From Rhizobiales bacterium 2SD (GTDB taxonomy: Bacteria > Pseudomonadota > Alphaproteobacteria > Rhizobiales > Beijerinckiaceae): 64,000 nt of DNA. The notes under the pieces were generated by a model. That model ran no database searches, was not told the DNA's origin, and saw only the letters and a list, made by a program, of their open reading frames with translations. Both the position numbers and the translations under genes were made by a program. This document shows, one piece after another, positions 51,248-58,973 of this stretch. Location: contig SCMY01000001.1 in NCBI GenBank assembly GCA_005502805.1, positions 496,001 through 560,000 of the forward strand, in the 5' to 3' direction. Numbering within the stretch: the stretch's first letter is position 1; each line of letters begins with the position of its first letter.

Positions 51248-51973
51248 ATGAAACCGTGGACGCAGCTCGACGCCGCGGCGATCCCCGGCGGCGGCACGCT
51301 GAAGCTCATGCGCCGCGGCGAGGACGAGTTCTCGATCACGCTCGGTCATAACGAGCTGATGAACTCACGCCTCAAGGGCTCGGAAGAGGCGCTGGCAACG
51401 CTCGCCATTGAGCGGATCGGCCAGCGTCCCAAGCCACGCTTCCTGATCGGCGGGCTCGGCATGGGTTTCACGCTCCGCGCCGCGCTCGCGGCACTGTCGA
51501 AGGATGCGGAGGTCGTCGTCGCCGAATTGATCCCGTCGGTGATCGCCTGGGCCCGCGGTCCGCTCGCCCCGATCTTCACCGGCTGCCTCGACGATCCCCG
51601 CGTCAGCGTGCGGGAAGCGGACGTTGTCACCGCCATCCGCGAGGGGAACGGCCGCTACGACGCGATCCTGCTCGACGTCGACAACGGGCCGGACGGGCTG
51701 ATGGTTGAGGCCAATGACCGGCTCTACGACCATGCCGGCCTGTCCTATGCGAAAGCAGCGCTGAGGTCGGGCGGCATCCTCGCGGTCTGGTCGGCCGGGC
51801 CTGACCGCAACTTCACCCAGCGCCTGCGCCAGGCCGGCTTCGCCGTCGAGGAGAAGACAGTGCGCGCCCGTGCCGGAGCCGGCGGCGCCAAGCACATGAT
51901 CTGGCTGGCGGGAGCTCGGGACGGCAGCACAGTGCCGCAGCCTGCTCGCCCAGCCGGAAGAAGCCGGCGCTAG
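51248..51973 (+). CDS. Spermidine-synthase-like SAM-dependent protein
   Basis: A 241-aa protein with the spermidine synthase/methyltransferase fold. FLIGGLGMGFTLRAAL is the nucleotide-binding glycine loop, VVVAELIPSVIAWARG carries the acidic ribose ligand, and YDAILLDVDNGPDG the next acidic motif. The aminopropyl-transfer Asp pair is not obvious, so it may not make polyamines. Its TAG stop overlaps the TAG of the convergent racemase gene. Confidence 0.83.
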   Translation: MKPWTQLDAAAIPGGGTLKLMRRGEDEFSITLGHNELMNSRLKGSEEALATLAIERIGQRPKPRFLIGGLGMGFTLRAALAALSKDAEVVVAELIPSVIAWARGPLAPIFTGCLDDPRVSVREADVVTAIREGNGRYDAILLDVDNGPDGLMVEANDRLYDHAGLSYAKAALRSGGILAVWSAGPDRNFTQRLRQAGFAVEEKTVRARAGAGGAKHMIWLAGARDGSTVPQPARPAGRSRR

Positions 51974-52713
51974 CGCTCGCTCAACAAGCGCACCAGGCCG
52001 GCCGAAAGCCCGATCGTTGGCACGGCGGCCGGCAGCGCGAGATCCCCGTGCACCGGCTTCGGTGGCGGATTGCGGACAGCGTCGAGCACGGCGGCGAAGC
52101 CGGCGACTGTCGAGCAGATCACCGGCACGCCGACATCAGGCTCGACCCGCGCCGCGAGCCCGGCGAGCCCGGCGCCGCCCAAAATCACCGCCTGCGCCCC
52201 ATCGCGCTCCACCGTCCGCCGGCAAGCTTCGGCCAGCAAGGCGATCGAGCCGTCCGGATCGGCCGCGATATCGCCGCCGGTCGGCGCCACCGTCTCGACC
52301 GAAGCCAGCCGGCCGTCCAGCCCGAGCGCGGCGGTGAATTCGGTCAGGATCGGCCCCCAGCGCTCGCCGCCGGTGACGATCGAGAAGCGTCCGCCCTGCG
52401 CAGCCGCCTGCCGACAGGCGGCTTCGGCCATGCCGACGACTGGCACACTGGCGACCTCCTTCAGGGCCATCAGCCCGGGATCGCCGAAACAGGCGAGATA
52501 GACCGCATCGCAGCCGGCGCCGTGTTCGGCGAAGGCGTCGAGCGCGGCATGGCCGGCGATCGCCCCGGCGCTGCGGCTGGAGATGTAGCGCGCGCCGAAC
52601 CGGCCGGTCGCGGGCACGAGCTCGACATCGGCAGGCGTCATCGGCGCCAGCACGCGCAGCACCAGCTCGGTCATCTCCGCACTGGTATTCGGATTGAGGA
52701 CGAGGATGCGCAA
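51970..52713 (-). CDS. Aspartate/glutamate/hydantoin racemase family protein
   Basis: A 247-aa protein with the family start RILVLNPNTSAEMTELVLRV, first catalytic Cys in AVYLACFGDPGL and the second expected Cys in VPVICSTVAGFAAV. TTG 52713 is the only start that gives this canonical N-terminus; an upstream ATG would add 42 unlikely residues. The family includes hydantoin racemase and other Cys-Cys racemases. The substrate is unknown. Its stop overlaps that of the convergent upstream gene by 4 nt. Confidence 0.87.
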   Translation of the reverse strand: MRILVLNPNTSAEMTELVLRVLAPMTPADVELVPATGRFGARYISSRSAGAIAGHAALDAFAEHGAGCDAVYLACFGDPGLMALKEVASVPVVGMAEAACRQAAAQGGRFSIVTGGERWGPILTEFTAALGLDGRLASVETVAPTGGDIAADPDGSIALLAEACRRTVERDGAQAVILGGAGLAGLAARVEPDVGVPVICSTVAGFAAVLDAVRNPPPKPVHGDLALPAAVPTIGLSAGLVRLLSER

Positions 52714-52942
52714 GGTGATCTCAACGGGCGAGGTCGGCCTCCGGGACGCATGACCGCTCCGGGCCGCGACCATGAGCATTGCAGCGCCTGTTTCATCACG
52801 GCAAGGGCAATGGACCCGCACTCCCCGCATGATCGTCACGCGGCCAGGGACGGCTTGGAGAAATCGCCCCCTGCCCGCTCCGGAACCATCGCCCCCTTGC
52901 CCGGGTTGCAGGCTGGACGGACCTCAGAGCGGAGGATGGACG

Positions 52943-53131
52943 ATGCCAGCCAAATCAAAGGCGCAGCAAAAGGCGGCCGGCGCCGCACTCGCCGCCAAAC
53001 GTGGCGATATCCCCAAGAGCAAGCTCCAGGGTGCTTCGAAATCGATGGTCGAGTCGATGACGGAGAAAGAGCTCGATGAATTGGCCTCGACCAAGCGCAA
53101 GGGCAAACCGGAGCATGTGACCAAGCACTGA
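52943..53131 (+). CDS. DUF3008 family small protein
   Basis: A 62-aa, highly charged protein (PAKSKAQQKAAGAALAAKRG; LQGASKSMVESMTEKELDEL; a Lys-rich end). The pattern matches DUF3008, a common small alphaproteobacterial protein of unknown role. GGAGG precedes ATG 52943. No leader or Cys is present. Confidence 0.9.
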   Translation: MPAKSKAQQKAAGAALAAKRGDIPKSKLQGASKSMVESMTEKELDELASTKRKGKPEHVTKH

Positions 53132-53151
53132 GCCGTAGCGCGCCTGCCGGC

Positions 53152-53679
53152 TTAGCTGGCCTGCCGCTCATGCCGGTAGACCAGATCCTCGGGATCCGGC
53201 CTGCCGGCGCAGGCATCCAGAAATGCTCCGAGCCGCTCAGCCACCGCGATCGAGCGCGCATTGCGCGGGTCGACATAGCTGACCAGCGTTCGAAGGCCGA
53301 GTTGCCCGAAAGCCCAGTCGCGCAGGGCGGCGCCGGCTTCGCTGGCATAGCCCTGTCCCTCATGCCCGGCATAGATCAGCCAGCCGAGTTCCTTCTCCGG
53401 GAAGAGCGGCCCGTGATTGATGCCGACCTGCCCGGCGCAAGTCCCGTCCGGCAGGTCGATCATTAGGGCGCCATGACCGAACAGCGCCCATTGCGCCACA
53501 TCATGGCAGAACAGACCCCAGGCGCCGCGCCGGTCATACGGACCGCCCATATGCAGCGCCCGCTCCGAGGCGAGGAAGTTGGCATAGTCGGGAAAATCGG
53601 CCGCGACCGGCGCGCGCAGGATCAGGCGTTCGGTCCGAAGCGTCGGCGGTGCGATCGTGGGCAAGGTCGGCCTCGGCAA
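53152..53679 (-). CDS. GNAT-family N-acetyltransferase (RimJ/RimL-like)
   Basis: A 175-aa protein with APPTLRTERLILRAPVAADF at the start, as in RimJ/L-type acetyltransferases. GHEGQGYASEAGAALRDWAF is the acetyl-CoA pyrophosphate-binding motif, and LVSYVDPRNARSIAVAERLG the late family motif. The start is uncertain: TTG 53679 or TTG 53664. The acceptor may be a protein N-terminus or a small amine. Confidence 0.88.
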   Translation of the reverse strand: MPRPTLPTIAPPTLRTERLILRAPVAADFPDYANFLASERALHMGGPYDRRGAWGLFCHDVAQWALFGHGALMIDLPDGTCAGQVGINHGPLFPEKELGWLIYAGHEGQGYASEAGAALRDWAFGQLGLRTLVSYVDPRNARSIAVAERLGAFLDACAGRPDPEDLVYRHERQAS

Positions 53680-53724
53680 CGCGGAAGCGGCTCCGCCGAT
53701 CGGATTGGCAGCCAGCCTCGCAGC

Positions 53725-53736
53725 AAAAAAGAAAAA
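53725..53736 (-). terminator. T-rich stretch after the tRNA gene
   Basis: On the minus strand the bases directly after the tRNA CCA end read TTTTTCTTTTTT. This could help end tRNA transcription, though no extra hairpin was seen before it apart from the tRNA itself. Confidence 0.5.
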
Positions 53737-53813
<77 letters not shown>

Positions 53814-53841
53814 GCACGTCCTTGCGTTTAGCATAAAGCCG

Positions 53842-54672
53842 ATGCGGGTGAAGCCTTCCTTTGCAGCGATTGTGCCGTTCCTCGTCGGCATGGCCGTCTC
53901 GGCCACCGTCGTGAGGGCGGCGGATGACGCTTGCGCGACGACGGAGGATGCAGAGCTGATCCGTCTCGCCGGCCTCGACCGGCATGGCGACCCGCAGCTC
54001 GCCGACGGCCGGACCATCCGGCTCGCCGGACTGGCGCCACGGCAGAGCGACACCGAGCGCGAGCGCTTCGCCACGCAGCTCGCACGCTGGCATGGCCGCG
54101 AGTTCCGGCTGGCGCCGCTCGGCGGCCCGGACCGCTGGGGACGCCTCCCGGCCCGCCTGCTTGCAGCCGATGACGCCTCCGCCCTCGCAGGTCAGCCCGA
54201 TCTGAGCGCCGCCCTCCTCGCCGCGGGCGCCGCCCTGCGACTGCCCGAACCAGGCCTTGCCGCCTGCAACGAGCTCTGGCGCAAGGCGGAGCCGCGTTCG
54301 CCGCTAGCCGGCAAGGCCGGCAGTCCCGCGCCGGCCGCAACCCAGGGGAATTTTGCCGCAGTGGCGCTCCCGGTCATCGACGGTCATGATGCCGCCGCGA
54401 TGAAAGCGCAGGCGGGCCGGATCGTCGTGGTCGAGGGGCGTATCGCTGCCGTCGGAGAGCGGGCACAGCGGACCTATCTCAATTTCGAACGGCGGCGCGG
54501 CGCCGGCGGCAGCATCGTTCTGTCGCGCGCGCTGTGGCGTGACTTGCAGCGCAGCGGCTGGACCGCTTCGTCGCTGACAGGTAAACGCGTGCGCGTAAGC
54601 GGTGTGGTCGAGGGGCGCGACGGCCTCCTGATCGAAGCGCAGACGCGTAGCGCACTGGAATTGATCGACTAG
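53842..54672 (+). CDS. Secreted nuclease-like (degenerate SNase-domain) protein
   Basis: A 276-aa protein with a signal peptide (residues 1-26, ending VVRA). The first half follows the SNase-like layout: DGRTIRLAGLAPRQSDTERE, DRWGRLPARLLAADD, DLSAALLAAGAALRL and a Cys-Leu-Trp motif. The usual catalytic Arg-Glu-Arg set is not clearly complete. The second half (about residues 170-276) is a separate beta-rich domain. The M48 protease gene follows 6 nt later. The function is tentative. Confidence 0.7.
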   Translation: MRVKPSFAAIVPFLVGMAVSATVVRAADDACATTEDAELIRLAGLDRHGDPQLADGRTIRLAGLAPRQSDTERERFATQLARWHGREFRLAPLGGPDRWGRLPARLLAADDASALAGQPDLSAALLAAGAALRLPEPGLAACNELWRKAEPRSPLAGKAGSPAPAATQGNFAAVALPVIDGHDAAAMKAQAGRIVVVEGRIAAVGERAQRTYLNFERRRGAGGSIVLSRALWRDLQRSGWTASSLTGKRVRVSGVVEGRDGLLIEAQTRSALELID

Positions 54673-54678
54673 GGGCCG

Positions 54679-56154
54679 ATGCGGAAAGTTCAGCGACATC
54701 GTCAGTCGATCCGGGGGCGCCTCGTCGCCGCGGTGCTGCCGGCCCTGTTGCTGGCCGCCTGCTTCGGCGACCAGAACTCGGTCCTCGCCCCGCTCAACCA
54801 GCCCGGCGGCGAGCCGGCGCCGCGCGTCGCCAGCCTGCAGCGCGGCGCCGATCGCGAGCACCAGCGCCTGCTCGCGGCCTTCGGCGGCGAATACCGTGCC
54901 CCGCAGGTCAAGACCGAGCTGGAGGCGATCATCGCCCGCCTCGCCAAGGCCGGCGAAGGCCAGATCGGCACCTATGAGGTGACGATCCTGAACTCGCCGA
55001 TCGTCAACGCTTTCGCGCTGCCGACCGGTCGGCTTTATGTCACCCGCGGCCTGCTCGCCCTCGCGAACGACTCGTCCGAGATCGCCTCGGTGATGGCTCA
55101 CGAAATCGCCCATGTCACCGCGCGCCACGCCGTCGAGCGTGCCGAGATGGAAGCGGAATCGGCGCTGGTCAGCAAGGTCGTGGCGCAGGTGCTGAACGAC
55201 CCGACCACCGGAGCGGCGGTCCAGCAAAGCTCGAAGCTCTCGCTCGCCCGCTTCTCGCGCCAACAGGAACTGACTGCCGACCAGATCAGCGTGCGCAACA
55301 TCGCCCGCGCCGGCTACGACCCCTATGGCGCCGGCCGCTTCCTGGTCTCGCTCGGCCGCAACACCAGCTTCCGCGCCGGCGGGCAAGGCGCTGGCGACAA
55401 GAAGCTCGACATCCTCTCCAGCCATCCCTCGACGCCCGAGCGCGTCGCCGCCGTCACCAATGGCGCCCGCCAGATCGGCGCCCCCGGCCTCGGCGAGCGC
55501 GACGCCTCGCGCTGGCTCGGCGTCATCGACGGCGTCGCTTTCGGCGACGATCCGGCCGACGGCGTGGTGCGCGGCCGGCGCTATCTCAACAGCGCCCTGC
55601 GCATCGCCTTCACCGCGCCGGATGGCTTCGAACTCGAGGCTGCCCGCGAGATGGTGGTCGGCGTCAGCAATGACGGCTCGCAGGCGTTGCGCTTCGACTC
55701 GGTCGCGCTAAAGGCAGGTCAGACACTGGAATCCTATGTCGCCTCGGGCTGGATCGACGGCGTCGCCACGGCAGAGGTGCAGTCGCTGACCGTCAGCGGC
55801 CTGCCGGCGGCGGTGACCTCGGGCAAGGGCGCCGACTGGACCTTCCGCCTCGCCGCGGTCCAGGCCGGGCCGCGCGTCTACCGCTTCATCCTCGCCGCCA
55901 AAGGCCAGAACGATCCCGAGCGCGCCATGCGCGCTCTGCTCGACAGCTTCCGCAATCTCAGCGCCAGCGACGCGCAATCGGTCAGCCCCCTGCGGATCCG
56001 GCTGGTTACCGCCGGCGCCGGCGATACACCGGCCAGCCTCGCCGAGCGTATGGCCTCGACCGACCGGCCGCTGGAGCAGTTCCTGATCCTGAACGGGCTG
56101 GAGCGCAATGCGAAGCTGACGCCCGGCCAGCGTTACAAGATCGTGAGCGAATAG
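54679..56154 (+). CDS. M48-family metalloprotease lipoprotein with LysM-like end
   Basis: A 491-aa periplasmic, membrane-anchored protease. The lipobox LLLAACF puts the lipidated Cys at residue 28. Zinc motif HEIAH (His141, Glu142, His145) in SVMAHEIAHVTARH and the third ligand Glu in RQQELTADQISV follow. The C-terminal 50 residues resemble a LysM-type motif (QFLILNGLERNAKLTPGQRY). Related BepA/YfgC proteins maintain the outer membrane. It probably forms an operon with the upstream gene. Confidence 0.9.
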   Translation: MRKVQRHRQSIRGRLVAAVLPALLLAACFGDQNSVLAPLNQPGGEPAPRVASLQRGADREHQRLLAAFGGEYRAPQVKTELEAIIARLAKAGEGQIGTYEVTILNSPIVNAFALPTGRLYVTRGLLALANDSSEIASVMAHEIAHVTARHAVERAEMEAESALVSKVVAQVLNDPTTGAAVQQSSKLSLARFSRQQELTADQISVRNIARAGYDPYGAGRFLVSLGRNTSFRAGGQGAGDKKLDILSSHPSTPERVAAVTNGARQIGAPGLGERDASRWLGVIDGVAFGDDPADGVVRGRRYLNSALRIAFTAPDGFELEAAREMVVGVSNDGSQALRFDSVALKAGQTLESYVASGWIDGVATAEVQSLTVSGLPAAVTSGKGADWTFRLAAVQAGPRVYRFILAAKGQNDPERAMRALLDSFRNLSASDAQSVSPLRIRLVTAGAGDTPASLAERMASTDRPLEQFLILNGLERNAKLTPGQRYKIVSE

Positions 56155-56227
56155 GGCGCAGCTCGCCTGCCGCTTCCCTCCCGCGCTGTGCTAGCCTCCC
56201 GGCCTTCGTCAGGACAGGGAGGCAGCC

Positions 56228-57097
56228 ATGGCGCTCGATCGCCGCATCGTCGAACTCTACGACGAATACACCCACAAGCCGCTCGACCGGCGCAGCTTCA
56301 TGAACCGGCTGATCACCATCGCAGGCTCGGCCGCAGCCGCAGAAGCCGCGCTCGCCCTGCTGGAGCCGAACTACGCCCAGGCCCAGCAGGTCGCAGCCGA
56401 TGACGCCCGCATCGAGAGCAGGCGCATCGACGAGACCATCGGCGGCGTCAGGCTCAAGGGCTATCTCGTCACCCCGAAGGCGCAGGCCAAGCGCGGCGGC
56501 GTCCTCGTCATCCATGAGAATCGCGGCCTCAATCCGCATATCGAGGACGTCACCCGCCGCGCCGCTCTGGCTGGCTTCAGCGCACTCGGGGTCGATTTCC
56601 TCACCCCGCTCGGCGGCACCCCGGCCGACGCCGACGCCGCCCGCGCCTTGTTCCCGCAACTCAAGCCGGAGGATGTCGTCGCCCAGGGGCGCGCGGCGCT
56701 CGCCTTCCTCAAGGCCCGGCCGGACACGACTGGGAAGGTCGGCGCCGTCGGCTTCTGCTGGGGCGGCGGCGCGGTCAACGATCTCGCCGTCAGCGCGCCG
56801 GAGCTCAATGCCGGCGTCGTCTTCTACGGCCGCTCGCCCGATCTCGCCAAGGTGCCGCAGATCAAGGCACGGCTGCTCATCCAGCAGGCGGCCCGCGACA
56901 CGCGTCTGGTCGAGGGCCTGCCAGCCTATGAGGCCGCGCTAAAGGCGGCGGGCGTCAACTACCAGGCAATCGTCTACCCCGATGTCGACCACGCCTTCCA
57001 CAACGACACCAGCGCCGAGCGCTACAATGCCGCAGCCGCCAAGCTCGCCTGGGAGCGGACGGTGGCTTTTCTGGCCACAGAGACCGGTGCGGCCTGA
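56228..57097 (+). CDS. Dienelactone hydrolase family protein
   Basis: A 289-aa alpha/beta hydrolase. The nucleophile is Cys177 in GAVGFCWGGGAVND; His in DVDHAFHNDTS and the acid of the triad follow. HENRGLNPHIEDVTRRAA is the typical family segment. The N-terminus LDRRSFMNRLITIAGSAAAA has twin arginines and a hydrophobic stretch, so Tat export is likely. The substrate is unknown; carboxymethylenebutenolidase-type activity is only a family guess. Confidence 0.9.
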   Translation: MALDRRIVELYDEYTHKPLDRRSFMNRLITIAGSAAAAEAALALLEPNYAQAQQVAADDARIESRRIDETIGGVRLKGYLVTPKAQAKRGGVLVIHENRGLNPHIEDVTRRAALAGFSALGVDFLTPLGGTPADADAARALFPQLKPEDVVAQGRAALAFLKARPDTTGKVGAVGFCWGGGAVNDLAVSAPELNAGVVFYGRSPDLAKVPQIKARLLIQQAARDTRLVEGLPAYEAALKAAGVNYQAIVYPDVDHAFHNDTSAERYNAAAAKLAWERTVAFLATETGAA

Positions 57098-57105
57098 CAC
57101 GAAAA

Positions 57106-57131
57106 AGCCCGGCGGATCGCTCCGCCGGGCT
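57106..57131. terminator. Strong hairpin between convergent genes, terminator for carD
   Basis: AGCCCGGCGGA pairs perfectly with TCCGCCGGGCT around a TCGC loop. On the minus strand the hairpin is followed by TTTTTC (plus-strand bases 57101-57106), which makes a good Rho-independent terminator for the leftward CarD gene. On the plus strand CTTCC follows, so it may also slow transcription from the hydrolase gene. Confidence 0.88.
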
Positions 57132-57159
57132 CTTCCAATTCAATGATGGATGGGCTGCC

Positions 57160-57756
57160 TCAGGCAGCTTCCTCCTGCAGGTCGTCGTCGCCTTCCTCGG
57201 CGTCGGCCGCCTCGGCGGCATCGGCCTTGCCGGCGCGGCGCGGCGACTTGGCGAGCTGACCTTCGATCTTCTTCAACGCCTCGGTCTCGGTGATCTCCTC
57301 GACCGCGGAAATCTCGCGGGTCATCCGGTCGATCGCCGCCTCATAGAGCTGACGCTCGGAATAGGACTGCTCGGGCTGCGCCTCGGAGCGATAGAGATCG
57401 CGCACGACCTCCGCGATGGCGACGAGATCGCCCGAATTGATCTTCGCTTCGTATTCCTGGGCGCGGCGCGACCACATGGTGCGCTTGACGCGGGCACGGC
57501 CGGTCAGGGTCGAGAGCGCCTTGCCGACGATCTCGGCATCGGCGAGCTTGCGCAGGCCGACGCTCGCCGCCTTGGCGGTAGGCACGCGCAGGGTCATCTT
57601 GTCCTTGGCGAAGCTGACGACGAACAGCTCGAGCTTGAAGCCCGCGACTTCCTGCTCCTCGATCGCCGTGATCTGACCGACGCCATGGGACGGGTAGACG
57701 ACGAACTCGCCCGTCTTGAAGCCCTGGCGCACAACAGTCTTCTTCGCAGTGGACAT
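57160..57756 (-). CDS. carD: CarD-family transcriptional regulator
   Basis: A 198-aa protein that binds RNA polymerase beta and helps open promoters. The N-terminal CarD/TRCF RNAP-interaction domain reads GEFVVYPSHGVGQITAIEEQ, then EVAGFKLELFVVSFAKDKMT. The C-terminal helical DNA-binding domain has MWSRRAQEYEAKINSGDLVA and VVRDLYRSEAQPEQSYSERQ. It ends in an acidic tail. ATG 57756 is preferred; an open extension of 96 codons upstream is Cys/Arg-rich and unlikely to be translated. Confidence 0.93.
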   Translation of the reverse strand: MSTAKKTVVRQGFKTGEFVVYPSHGVGQITAIEEQEVAGFKLELFVVSFAKDKMTLRVPTAKAASVGLRKLADAEIVGKALSTLTGRARVKRTMWSRRAQEYEAKINSGDLVAIAEVVRDLYRSEAQPEQSYSERQLYEAAIDRMTREISAVEEITETEALKKIEGQLAKSPRRAGKADAAEAADAEEGDDDLQEEAA

Positions 57757-58146
57757 GCCGTTTCGACTCCTGATCTCTCCGCTGGGGGCGAAGATGCGAC
57801 TTTCAGCCGCTGGTCGGGATGACCGGCGGCACTCTGCCTGACGCGACGGGTAGGCCTTCTGGCTCTTGTCCCGGCACAACACGCTCCCACAGCCGATCGT
57901 TTCTTGCGAACCGCCAGACACGAAGACAACCACACCCCGGGCATTCTGACCGGCGGTGCATTGCTGTCGTTTCAGGGGGTGCCCCGTTTGTGTGACCTCG
58001 CAGGGGCAGGCGGAACGAACTCGACTGTGGCTTGTGGATACCACAAAAATCGCGCCGAATCAAAGGTAAACGGAATGCAAACGTCGCCGGGCCGCGTTGC
58101 GGCCGGCTATGGTTAACTGCAATCGCGGTGTGACGAAGGGTAAGCG
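57757..58146. other. 390-base intergenic region upstream of carD
   Basis: This separates the fdxA stop from the carD start on the same strand. It should carry the carD promoter. A hairpin GGCCGC-GTT-GCGGCC (58090-58104) lies about 45 nt past the fdxA stop and may end that transcript, but no T-run follows it. No RNA gene or operator was recognised. Confidence 0.6.
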
Positions 58147-58482
58147 TCAGTCGCCTTCGCCAGGATTCGGCGACAGAAACTCGAGCTTGTTCGGCACGCC
58201 GTCGAACTCCTTGGCGTCAGCCGGCGAGTCCTTCTTCTGCGTGATGTTGGGCCAGCTCGCGGCGAACTTCGCATTGAGCTGCAGCCAGCTGTCGAGGCCG
58301 GGTTCGGTGTCGGGCTTGATCGCCTCGGCTGGGCATTCCGGCTCGCAGACGCCGCAGTCGATGCATTCGTCTGGATGGATGACGAGGAAGTTCTCGCCTT
58401 CATAGAAACAGTCGACCGGACAGACTTCGACGCAGTCCATATACTTGCACTTGATGCAGTTCTCGGTGACCACATAGGTCAT
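58147..58482 (-). CDS. fdxA: 7Fe ferredoxin FdxA
   Basis: An electron carrier of 111 aa with one 3Fe-4S and one 4Fe-4S cluster. Cys9, Cys17, Cys21 and Cys25 ([20 protein letters not shown]) and Cys40, Cys43, Cys46 and Cys50 ([17 protein letters not shown]) match the Azotobacter-type FdI layout. The C-terminal extension is typical of alphaproteobacterial FdxA. It lies between the S4 gene and carD, a familiar order in Rhizobiales. Confidence 0.96.
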   Translation of the reverse strand: MTYVVTENCIKCKYMDCVEVCPVDCFYEGENFLVIHPDECIDCGVCEPECPAEAIKPDTEPGLDSWLQLNAKFAASWPNITQKKDSPADAKEFDGVPNKLEFLSPNPGEGD

Positions 58483-58640
58483 GGCGCTGTCCTTCCAATC
58501 GGCCGGCGCTTCTTTAGAGCCGGTCGAGAGAATGTTTCAAGGCCCTGTCACGACCGGAAACGAGATCAAACTTCCATCGAAACACGTGTTTCGAGAAGAT
58601 TTTTTGCCGGCCCGCTGACGCGTTCCGCGCAGCTTCCGCG

Positions 58641-58952
58641 TTATCCCTTCGGCCCTCCGGGCGCAAGCGACTGATCGCCGCGTTCGCCGCCGCTCAGGAC
58701 CTCATAGAGCGTCTGCGCCTGCTCATAGGAGCCGCGGCGTTCGGCGAAAGCGACGACGCGCACCACCAGCGTCGCATGCGGCAAGGCGAGCGTCAGGACA
58801 TCGCCAGGCTTCACGCCGAGCGCAGGATTCTCGACGCGCTTGCTTGCAACACGGACATGCCCGTCCTCCACCAGCCGCACGGCAGCAGGGCGGGTCCGCG
58901 CGAAACGCGCGAACCAGAGCCATTTGTCGAGGCGTTGCCGATCGTCCCGCAA
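58641..58952 (-). CDS. S4-domain RNA-binding protein (Hsp15-like)
   Basis: A 103-aa protein with the S4 fold: QRLDKWLWFARFARTRPAAV, VRLVEDGHVRVASKRVENPA, VKPGDVLTLALPHA. It resembles E. coli Hsp15 (HslR), which rescues stalled 50S subunits. The helicase gene ends 21 nt upstream on the same strand, so both RNA-binding proteins are probably cotranscribed. Confidence 0.92.
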   Translation of the reverse strand: MRDDRQRLDKWLWFARFARTRPAAVRLVEDGHVRVASKRVENPALGVKPGDVLTLALPHATLVVRVVAFAERRGSYEQAQTLYEVLSGGERGDQSLAPGGPKG

Positions 58953-58973
58953 GCAGCCTCCCTACGCCGCGTA

